Source: Hymenopus coronatus (lineage: Eukaryota; Arthropoda; Insecta; Mantodea; Hymenopodidae). From it: 64,000 bases of DNA. Every line of letters starts with the position of its first letter. Within the stretch, counting starts at the first letter, position 1. Made by a program: the position numbers and the translations under genes. Shown in pieces: positions 55,331 through 64,000 of this stretch. A model generated the notes under the pieces. The model made no database searches. It had not been told where the DNA came from and worked only from the letters and a program-made list of their open reading frames with translations. The stretch spans positions 29,692,501-29,756,500 of the forward strand of contig CM060883.1 in assembly GCA_030762935.1 (NCBI GenBank), read 5' to 3'.

Positions 55331-56165
55331 GGACCGATAGCGGGACACATGCGAATACCAGTTGCATACCTACGAGCAAAGACTGCGACTGCGCCGCATG
55401 TAAATAGCCTGTAGTAACGCATTGGTGAACGCAGCGGTATACTATACTGTATATTACAATGTTGTTTTATAGGTAATTAATGCCTTCGATGATAGTGGAT
55501 GCCCTTCAATTAAACGTTTAAAAGCTCTTGCTTGAAATGGATTGCATGAAGATTTGGAATTCATAAAGAAGAACTTTACAGACATATCTACGACAATAAT
55601 CATATTTGGAAACATCGAACATTGAAATGCCTTGAGCCCTGAAAGCTGTCGATGAACCTGTGTAAACAATTAATCAGAGATCCGTGACACTTGTTTTAGA
55701 CAATGTGAAAAAGAAAGTGAAGCCAGTGTTTGGAAATAATGTCGGATATTTAATAATGCGTGAAATGTGCTACGAGGTGCTGCTACGGAAATAATTACTG
55801 ATAATGTGTCTTATTTCCGTTTTGCTCCAATCACATCTTGTGATGTGAAGTGAAATTTTTCACAATATAAAGTCTGTTTACGTGCCAATCGGCGACGATT
55901 CACATTTGAGACGTTACGAATGTATGTTGTTGTGCATTGTAATCTATGTATCTTGAGAGAAAATGAAACGGGAAATGATGCTGATGGCTTGTTGCACAAT
56001 AGCAATTGAATGTAGTAAATATTAAAATTGTTAGTTACCGTAAAGCAGTGGTATTTATGTTTACCACTCACCTAGCCTCAATCGTCCTCCATTGCTAGCG
56101 AAAACATCACTGTCCCATTTTCCTTCATTAGTACCACTACGTGCGCACAGCATTGGCAACACATC
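55331..56165. other. no recognised feature
   Basis: Mixed composition with no supported gene or repeat. The TGTCACACTTG-type words could be transposon remnants but nothing is decisive. Confidence 0.35.
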
Positions 56166-56171
56166 ACAACT

Positions 56172-56175
56172 ACAC

Positions 56176-56236
<61 letters not shown>

Positions 56237-56260
56237 CACACACAGGCACACACACACACA
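56172..56260 (+). repeat. compound (CA)n-(TA)n-(CA)n microsatellite
   Basis: A CA run, then a TA run (about 56206-56230), then a second CA run that directly abuts the inverted-repeat element at 56259. Confidence 0.95.
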
Positions 56261-56888
56261 GAGTATTAATGAACTACACCGAAATAATTTGCGAGATTGT
56301 GCATGTGGCTATTATAACTAATTTGAGATCGACGATGCATGTCCCCGGATAAACATAACGAACTACATAGCGTTAAACATGTGGTTATCAAGTGCTGATA
56401 AGTCGATATTAAAACAAAGCAGGTTGAAAAAATGACTCAGAATGTCTTTAAAACTGCTGACCGAGTATAGAAATATCGATTTTTAGCAGCTCTTTACTAG
56501 CGTTCTCAAGAGTTAATGTCGCAAAGATCTGTAAAATCTCGAACTAATCACTTGACAGTGCGAGAGCATTTATTAAACTACGTTCTTGAGTTATGTAGTC
56601 TACTCTGGAGTCGTGTTTTCAACTGCTCTGGTGGCTTAATGCGTAACGCGGGAAGTTACTATCCCAAAGGTCATGAGTTCGATTCCTGTCATAAGGTAAA
56701 TGTTTTTTATTATTATTTTTTCATTCCAGACGAAGTGCCGCGATACGTGGCGTACTGGCACTTTAGAAACTTATAGCCGTTACTTAGAAATTTCAATCAA
56801 CAGGTCATAAGTCTCCTATCTCAAATTACTTGTTTAAGTGATCTACATATTCTGTGAAAATATTTCGGTATAGTTCGTTAACACTCTG
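56259..56888 (+). mobile_element. inverted-repeat element with tRNA-like block, copy 2
   Basis: The ends are CAGAGTATTAATGAACTACA and the inverse of GTTCGTTAACACTCTG. The interior matches the reverse of 29580-30204 over its whole length. Near 56635-56690 it carries GGTGGCTTAATGCGTAACG (A-box-like) and GGTCATGAGTTCGATTCC (B-box). CA dinucleotides rather than TA flank both ends, at the border of a CA microsatellite. Confidence 0.87.
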
Positions 56889-57792
56889 CATATATATACC
56901 TACACCATGCTGCGCTAACTTCGGCCCCGCTATCAGTCTCCAAGATGCTATCGCTACTTATTACATATATGTTACTAACATTCATAGGTAACACAGGAGT
57001 TACGGAACGGAAAACCCCAGTGAGGTAGATTGTACGCGGAGCATAAATTCGCGCGATCCGCGGCCTTGGCACAAAATGAAGGCACTGTAGAACGCCGTTA
57101 TTTACCTCACGCTCTACCGGTTTTCTTCCGCACGCTTTTTCGGTACCAGCTTGCCGCGTGGCAAGCCAGGTCTCCCACTTTTCTACTTCGAGCGATCTAT
57201 CAAGTGTCTCAGGTTGTTTTCAATTTCACTTTAAGGTAAACTTTAACACTTTACATTAGCGACTAAGGTTGTCTGCCAGAGCACACTATCCTAAAAGACA
57301 CGTGTAAGGCTAATCCAATAAATCCACAGTTGTGCTGGTAGGGCATCGTAGGAACCTCGAAGGCAATCCACTGTATTCCATAACAAGGCCACACGCTCAC
57401 CTATGTGAAGCCGGTTGCTTTTATATGAAACAAACGTGCATTGATATATCGGAAATAAGCTTGCTAACCTTGTCTTGTTTGTAACAACAACACTATTTAA
57501 AGCATTGAAGAAAACCTGATACTCAAAGGTTATAAAACAAAGAACGCAGTAACTGAAAGAGCCGTTATTCATATTTACATTGCTTTTTGCCTCTACGTGG
57601 GCGATATGAAATCAAACAACGATAATAATCGTACCTTATATGCATAACGATTGTTCTGGTTTATAAATAAGTATAAATATTTATTAGTGCGAGGTTATTT
57701 ATATACTTATAAATATCCTGACCATTTATTCCTTAGACCTCCGATTCACATTCTAAATTACATTCTGAGTTTTGACAATTAAAGGAAAAAAA
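56889..57792. other. no recognised feature, GC-richer island
   Basis: The part 57000-57200 is GC-richer than its surroundings (GCGCGATCCGCGGCC, CTTGCCGCGTGGCAAGCC) but has no supported open frame or repeat identity. Confidence 0.4.
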
Positions 57793-58060
57793 TGAAATGA
57801 AGTTTTATTCATGGACGCCCTTTAACTGCGTCCCGTTCTATACTGGGCGTGAAAAACCGCTGAATTTTACTCAGAGACCTCTCTATCAGGCTTGAGGTTC
57901 TTTTACGTGCCGTAAATCTACGACACGGGACCAACGGCTTTACTTCCCTTCTGAAGGAAGCCATGCTAAGGAGTTTTACGCCCGAAAAAATCCATCGTCC
58001 TCCGCCGGGTTTGAACCCGCGACATTGGGTATATGAAGTTAGCATGGTAACCATTACGAT
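57793..58060 (-). repeat. SINE-A copy
   Basis: It is the reverse of the 8862 copy: TTTTATTCATGGACGCCC, GGGCGTGAAAAACCGCTGAA, CGGGTTTGAACCCGCGAC and AAGTTAGCATGGTAACC. The final CACGGAGGGC tip is missing. Confidence 0.87.
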
Positions 58061-58084
58061 AATTAAAGGATTAAGGGCACGAGG

Positions 58085-59105
58085 GGCGTAAGTCCTTAGA
58101 AAAATATGGAAAAAAGTTATTTTTGGTAGATTTGTTTTGTTTTATTTCTCACCATGATCTCCTTTTAACTCGATACACTTTTCCCAGCGTTTCTCTAACT
58201 GTTTTAAGCCTTCCAAAAAGTAGAATTTCAGAAGGTCCTCAAAATAGGCATCTATTTAGGAGATGACCTCTTCGTTAGACGTGAATCGTTTTTCGCCGAT
58301 CCACTTTTTCAAGTTTGGAAATAAAAAAAAGTCACTGGGGCCAAATCTGATGAATACTATGGATGTTATAGTAATTCGAATCTTAATTATACAATGTTAC
58401 AATCGAAACTGCGCAGGTGCGTACCCTTGCATTCACCTAATGGAAGAAAATCTTTTTCTTTGCCAAATTAGGAATTTTGTCTTGATTTCTTCGTTCAACC
58501 GGTTCAATAACGATCTTAATACTTTCCATTTATCGTTCTTCCTTTCTGCAAGTACTCAATGTAGGTGATTCCACATGTATCCCAAAAAAACCTGAGGCCA
58601 TCACCTTATCTACAGATTTCACCACCTTCGGAGCCGGTTCACCGCTAAAAACTCACAGTTTTAACTGTACTTTCTGTCTCTGGAATGTAGTAGTGAATCC
58701 AGGTTTCATCCACAGTTATGTATCAACACAGAAACTTGTCGGTAATTGCGACGGAAATCCAGCTTCCGAATCGATCACACGATTGAATTTATTCTCCATT
58801 GAGAGCAAACGCAGCACTCATTTTGCCAAAACCTTTGTCATACCTACTTTTTGGTGCAACATTGAGTGGATCACTCAAAGCCATATTAGTTCGCGAAATA
58901 CTGGAGGCCACAGGCATATCACAAGGTACAGTTCTGTCAATCATTTCGGAGGAAGTCATTTCTACTGGACTATTGGAACGATGCTCATCATTTGTGGATT
59001 TGCGGCAACGTTTAAATTCATTTATCTACTCGTAAATTGTTGCAAAGGCAGGAGCAGATGTGCCAAGAACTTTATCCAACTTAACTTTTATCTTTTTAGA
59101 TATTA
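58085..59105 (-). pseudogene. mariner transposase remnant with reversed part
   Basis: On the minus strand, 58135-58330 reads FLFPNLKKW, IGEKRFTSNEEVIS, FYFLEGLKQLEKRWEKCIEL, the C-terminal region of mariner/SETMAR-type transposases. The segment 58640-58710 reads TVDETWIHYYIPETES, the first-aspartate block. By contrast, a helix-turn-helix-like REILEATGISQGTVLSII reads on the plus strand at about 58893-58955. Frames are broken throughout. Confidence 0.75.
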
Positions 59106-60268
59106 AGCATTTTAAATAGAAGTGTCAATCACGGCACGAAACTCTTTTTATTCCATCTTTCTAAATAAGCACAAGATTAATGGTTCAATCGCCTATCGCT
59201 TATCATGTGATGGATATACTAAAACTTTAACTGTTATCTAGTAAAAGATGACGGTTACTAAATAACGACTTTTTTGATGCTACGAATGTAATTTCTTGGA
59301 TTTTCTAATTGGACGCCGCTCATATAATAAAGGAAGTACAAACCAGTTCTATTTTCCTCTCAATTTTGCATCTCCATTTCCTTCTCTCACTCCACAACAT
59401 TCTCTTAAACCTTTCGCCTGGGACCGTTATAATGCAGTTTGTTTACTTTTATAGTACTGGTATTTTAAAACTTCTTTTCTCTTATAAATACTTACGTTCC
59501 ACCCTCGGTTTTAACACATTCCAAGAATATTGCTTGTATAAAATTTCCTCCGAGTCCTTTTCACACACCTAGCTTCCCTTTCCTTCCTGTTATCAGATTT
59601 CTGTACAGTTTTTCTTTCCTAATTCCGACTTTATCAGTTTTATAAAATGCCAACAATCTCATTTCCTTGCAATTTGTCTTGAAATCTTAGCTTATTTGTG
59701 TCCTCGTATATTTTGTGGCAATTTTCCAAAAACCCTATATTTTGATTTATAAAAATATGACTAATATGTTTTAATCATTGGCTTCCAATTAGCTGAGAGC
59801 AATTTTCATAAAAATCAAACATCCATTTTTTGCTGATTTTATTGTTTTCGTTTCTTCTTTTTTTCGTCACAATATGTCCTTTTCTAACTGCTTTAAAATT
59901 TAAATTGCACAAAACTTCCCACGTAAATAAGGTCTTCATGTTGCTTAGTTTTGTCTCTCTTTTTTTTTTTTTTATTTTTATAAATACAGTTCCGGAGGCT
60001 TCTCAGGAGGCTATATTTCCTTTTTTCTCCATTTTTTCCAGTTTCCTATATTTCCTTAGTAGACCTTATTATTTGTAACGTTTTCCTTTTACATATACAT
60101 ACACAAACATAGACACAATTACAAACACAGGAACACTCATGCCCAAGGCGGGACTCTAACCCACGATCCTGTGCACCACGAAGCGCCAAAGCGTGACACT
60201 TTAGCGAGCGCGGATCGGCATTCGTTCGAAACCTTTATAATTTCCATCCTGATAGCTTTTTTTTTCTT
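59106..60268. other. no recognised feature, T/C-rich
   Basis: Long pyrimidine-rich stretches (59320-60075). The short open frames here are low-complexity and are not called. Confidence 0.4.
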
Positions 60269-60273
60269 TTTTT

Positions 60274-60478
60274 TTGTAGTTTAACGTCAGTTAACCTGGT
60301 TGGTCATATCGGACGATGAATGAAATTGGCGAAATGATGCTCGGGGTCCATGGAGCTTAAAGTTACTCGACATTCGTCTTCTCAGGATAAGGGAAAACCT
60401 CACCCTAAGCGAGATTCGAACTCACGACCTTTTGAACGTGAGGTAGACATGCTACCACCACACTACCCAGGAGGGCTG
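60274..60478 (-). mobile_element. SINE-C, inverse copy
   Basis: It begins with a T run then AGTTTAACGTCAGTTAACC, GACATTCGTCTTCTCAG-like words, CGAGATTCGAACTCACGACC (inverse B-box) and ACCACACTACCCAGGAGGGC. The T run at the left is the inverse poly(A) tail. Confidence 0.87.
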
Positions 60479-61330
60479 ACTGATAGCTTTGTTAACGCCT
60501 TTAAATACTTCTACTTTTTCCCTGTACGTTTTACTTATTAAACGTTGAATACCCCCACCACTTTTTCTCTTAAAAGAAAAACGCCCAAAGAGAATAGGTT
60601 CGCTTTCCCCTCTTCATGGCTCGCACTCTGTTCACCTCTTGCTTTGTGATATGCTACAGTTCTCCGTATAGGAAAGCTGCATCTAGAGGGGAAGACACTA
60701 TGTGACTGTCACGAATCGCCTCTAAAGGTATATATTCACTTCAAGTATATTTGGCGCAATACATGCGTTAATGTGTGGTTTTGTATTACAGCTGGTATCA
60801 CGTACGAAAGCAGCAGGTAGAAACAAACACCCGCCTGCCACTGTTACTACTACTACCACCACCACCGCAACTTTGCCACGTTTATTTTATGCCGAAGTAT
60901 TTTATTCTTCACTGCTGCCCTCATTCATCTAAATTATTGGCCCGGTTAAAATATTTCAGTTCTTTTTTCTCTCCGCAATTTTGACACACTTATCGCAGGA
61001 CTTTCTCAATTTATTTACACCTTCTCGAAGAGTTTGAAATACGCACTTGCTCTTAAAGATGGCGTCGCATTGTGTTTCCAATACTCTTTTATACAGGTGA
61101 GTTAAGTCCAGACAAACTTCAGGGGGTGATTTCTGACTGGAAATGGGGTAAAACAGTTCACATCACCATGTGTTCGAAAATACACAATTTCCACATGGAT
61201 GGCACTGACAACTTTCTCATAACTTACAGTGTGCGTTTTGTGTTTTGCACATGGCGTGGTTTAAGGAACGTAGAAGCCCAATGGTCTGATATTCATTCCA
61301 GATAAAAACCGAGATGTTTGTGTATGGCCA
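60479..61330. other. no recognised feature
   Basis: Mixed composition with a CCA/CTA-rich short run near 60845-60870. No supported gene. Confidence 0.4.
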
Positions 61331-61548
61331 TTTTTATAGTGTTTAACGGCCGCTTTTACTACTTTGGCACCATCGGCAATGACACTAATGATACATGGAA
61401 TGAAGATGGAGCCCCGGTGGAATACGATGGCGGGGAAACCCGGAGAAAGACCAACCCTGCACCACTTTGTCCACCACAAATCTCACATACAGTCACAGCC
61501 CAGGCCGCATTGGTGAGAGGCGCAAGGTCACGGCTCGGCCTAAACTGT
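61331..61548 (-). repeat. SINE-B, inverse copy
   Basis: It carries TAGTGTTTAACGGCCGCTTT, GGCACCATCGGCAATGACAC, GGTGGAATACGATGGCGGGG, TTTGTCCACCACAAATCTCA and the head words CCGCATTGGTGAGAGG near the right end. Confidence 0.88.
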
Positions 61549-61555
61549 TGCTTTA

Positions 61556-61745
61556 AAAGCGTATTTGGGATGGGGGATTTTCCTGAAAACCTTCGTGCTG
61601 CATCCTTGGAAGATGTTGAATTTAAACGCCAAGTTTGAAGGTTTTTTTTTTTTTTTTTTTGATTCAAAACACGTGATTCCAATGAAATCTCTACATCGAA
61701 TTTTTGGGTGGAATACAATACATTCTCTACCTGGTCGAGAAATCA
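61556..61745 (-). repeat. R1 fragment with poly(T)
   Basis: It carries GGGATGGGGGATTTTCCTG, GCATCCTTGGAAGATGTTG and ATCGAATTTTTGGGTGGAAT. An 18-base T run replaces the segment around the GT run, and the end reads ATACATTCTCTACCTGG. Confidence 0.82.
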
Positions 61746-62377
61746 CAAATCGAAGAAGAAAACACTTTTTAAGCTTAAATGATAGCATTGTAGTAAAACT
61801 CCATCACAAGACTTCAATTTGTAAAGGGCGTTTCCTTCAACTTCCTATCAGTGTAAGAATCAAGCGGCATACCTTGAACAGACGGAAGTTACTGCTTTAT
61901 AAATAGCATTTTAAACCTTAGCTGTAACGGTCATGTTCTCAAACTGTTACATGCAGTCCAATATGTGTAACATGGAAGGAAAAATGTTTGAATTCGGCCT
62001 AATTTGGACGAACATATAGTACTCGTAATTCTGCGCCCGCATTTGGACTATCATTTAAAAATTCAGGGGCCACATTTGGATGATCACCTAGAGCGGGCCT
62101 TCTTGGCCACGCGCGGGGCGTGTGCCAGTGACCTCCACCCCACCCTACTGATTTGTTCCTTGTAACACAAAAGCAAACGTTCCACCCAGTGGCGGAACAC
62201 TGCTACGAGTTGATTCCCACAATAGTTAGACGAAAATTCAAGGAAGAATGGACTATTTCATATTTTTAACATACAAAGGACCCATATATACAGAATAATT
62301 ATTACCACATTGTTTCCCCCAAATGGAGGCTGCCATAAACAAAACATAGTACACAATGAGAATTTATAATTATAGGG
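61746..62377. other. no recognised feature
   Basis: Unassigned sequence with no supported gene or repeat. Confidence 0.4.
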
Positions 62378-62925
62378 TTTTTCAAAAGTCACTCCACATT
62401 TTAAACCGTTATAAATATTATAATATTTGAGACACGAAAAAAAAAAAAAAAAAGTCGCATATTAGGCAAACAATGTGGTTTTATAAAGCATTGAGAAGGT
62501 CGCGCCATGGCCGAATGGTTAGACCTCTCACCTAGACGGCCCGGGTTCGATCCCAAGCGACCACATGTGAGATTTTGGTGGACAAAGCAGCGCTGTGACG
62601 GGTTTTCTTCGGGTTTCCGGTTTCCCGCGCCATCACATTTTACCGGTGCATGAATGAAGATGGAGCCATAAGTAGTTAAAGCGGGCGTTAAACACTACAA
62701 AGAAAAAAAAAAAATAAAATAAAACGTGCATAATTCTTTCCGCACAGAATTTTGCACGTGTCGTCTTAGAATATTGCAAATTCCTTGCGAGATAGCTTCT
62801 TTCAGTTGTTATCGGGGTGTTGTGTGTGCCAGGAAAATGCGTTTTATAAGGTAACCCCACAACCAAAGTCGGTCAGATTAAGATCTGAAGATCGTGGCGG
62901 CCACTTTGTTGTAACTTTAGAATGA
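62378..62925 (-). pseudogene. Tc3-like transposase 3' remnant split by SINE-B
   Basis: On the minus strand, 62740-62915 reads TKWPPRSSDLNLTDF, then after shifts TPITTE and a QNSVRK-type tail, matching the third-aspartate region and C-terminus of Tc3-like transposases. The part at 62378-62460 (TAGGGTTTTTCAAAAGTCAC) resembles a terminal region of such an element. The SINE-B copy lies between them. Confidence 0.6.
62497..62720 (+). mobile_element. SINE-B, nearly full copy
   Basis: It starts GGTCGCGCCATGGCCGAATG, has B-box CCCGGGTTCGATCCCAAG, GTTTCCGGTTTCCCGCGCC, AAAGCGGGCGTTAAACACTA and an A-rich tail to about 62720. The central CATCATCATTCATG part is shortened. Confidence 0.88.
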
Positions 62926-63655
62926 AACACAGGCCTGCTCTTATTTTGGTAAGAGTTCTAAAAACTCCTCTTGCTTTCTTAATAGCATTGAATCTGTATT
63001 GTATCTTTTAATGATAAAGTCATGATTTGTAACTTACTAATTCTTATAGCAGTATGAAGAAAATTACAACTGGTTTATTCAACAAACTGTATCCATGGTA
63101 ACGGTTATCATAAGTTTCTTAGGCCGCATTGGACCAGAAATCAGTTTTGGGCCCCATATGGAAAGTGTGGGTACAGTCTTTTGCTTTTTGCAGACACCAC
63201 TCAGACCGGTTTTTCCTGCCTGTCAGTGATCATTGGCCACTGCTGGTTTGGATTCTATGTAGACATCAGCGACCATTACCACATTCTTAGCAAGTTGAAG
63301 CCAATTAGCTTGACTGTCTTAGTTAAAGGAGGAGGCAAAATTTACATTAATTAAAGCGATAATGAAAAGTGAAGTGATTATTAATGTAACATCTGAATTC
63401 ATAAAAATACAAAATGGTAACGTCAAAAGAATATTAGGTGATAACGGTAAAGATAATTAAAATGATAAAAAGTGATTAGTATAGAAGGGTACAATGTGAT
63501 AATTTAGAACAATTTATGGTGAAAAATATTAACTTTATAAATATAGTATTGAAGAAAATTATAATTTTAAAATATGATATTGATATGTTAATAAATACAA
63601 AAATATTACATTAAATGCAAATAATACGATATTATATAATACCTTATTAAATGTA
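62926..63655. other. no recognised feature
   Basis: The part to about 63320 is of mixed composition, then very AT-rich to the next R1. No supported gene. Confidence 0.4.
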
Positions 63656-63659
63656 TAAC

Positions 63660-64000
63660 AAAATCACATTACTTTCTCTACATCTCTGTAACAAATTATT
63701 GTTAGTAAGCTATTTCTCTATCTATTTAATGCTAAAGCATTAGCAGAAACGGTCTTATTACTTAATCCCTTGTAGGTAGAAGGGAAATAAGGGAGTACAT
63801 TAGGCTAAACCGACAATCAGGGGTTTTTAAATGTGGTTGCTATGGGATTGAAATTCGTTCCTTTGCGTTGCCAAGCGTTGACAAGTTTAAGTATTTTAAA
63901 ACTGAAATCAATAACTATGAATGTCTTGAAAACGACCAAATCCACGAAAAAAACGTATATGACATAAATTGTGTGTTTTATCGTGATATACATTTTTTGT
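63660..64000 (-). repeat. R1 repeat, cut by the window edge
   Basis: It starts ACATTACTTTCTCTACATCT, then GCAGAAACGGTCTTATTACT, GAAGGGAAATAAGGGAGTAC and ACATAAATTGTGTGTTTTA, and is still in R1 at position 64000. Confidence 0.88.

Noticed and set aside
50352..64000. Search for N-terminal exons of the transporter
   Set aside because: No minus-strand segment resembling the first helices or the extracellular loop of SLC22 was found, so none is claimed.

Overview
This is a eukaryotic nuclear window, AT-rich and dominated by repeats. The genes have GT-AG introns, the interspersed repeats are animal-type (tRNA-derived SINEs, Tc1/mariner, hAT and Jockey-like LINE remnants), and the two protein-coding genes have clear animal homologues. 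The transporter exons read like insect organic cation transporter proteins, and the best-preserved DNA transposon is of a type common in insects. An arthropod, probably an insect, is the most likely source. I cannot name the species.

Two genes are visible, both on the minus strand and both incomplete. (1) A torsin (AAA+ ATPase of the ER lumen and nuclear envelope) has three exons: 11395-11569 (signal peptide and the ECC segment), 5287-5555 (Walker A) and 1423-1574 (Walker B). The reading phases agree across both splice junctions. The C-terminal exon or exons lie beyond the left edge. (2) An SLC22-type major facilitator transporter has six exons between 50351 and 26521, again with every splice phase consistent. 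They cover about the C-terminal 60 percent of the protein. The N-terminal exons were not found and probably lie beyond the right edge. Its 13.2 kb intron (48794-35594) holds two intact-looking tRNA-Gln genes, one decayed tRNA-Gln and many mobile elements.

The rest is repeats. The most abundant is a family I call R1: about 20 copies, full length about 0.85-0.9 kb, in both orientations, often as head-to-head or nested copies. R1 has a palindromic hairpin near one end and a GT/CA microsatellite at a fixed internal position. I could not assign it to a class. At least five SINE-like families are present (called A to E here). There is a mariner-type element with about 110-bp terminal inverted repeats, TA target duplications and a dead transposase, plus several degraded mariner/Tc3 and hAT remnants, and a 5'-truncated Jockey-like LINE at 44.5-46.6 kb. 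A 625-630 bp inverted-repeat element carries an internal tRNA-like block. Two fold-back elements carry hammerhead-ribozyme-like cores.

Layout: 0-12 kb torsin gene with repeat-filled introns; 12-26 kb intergenic repeats and LINE fragments; 26.5-50.4 kb transporter gene, with the tRNA and SINE/LINE-rich stretch at 38-47 kb inside its large intron; 49-54.4 kb dense alternating R1 copies; 54.4-64 kb decayed DNA transposons, SINEs and unassigned DNA. No CRISPR array, bacterial operon or viral gene was seen.
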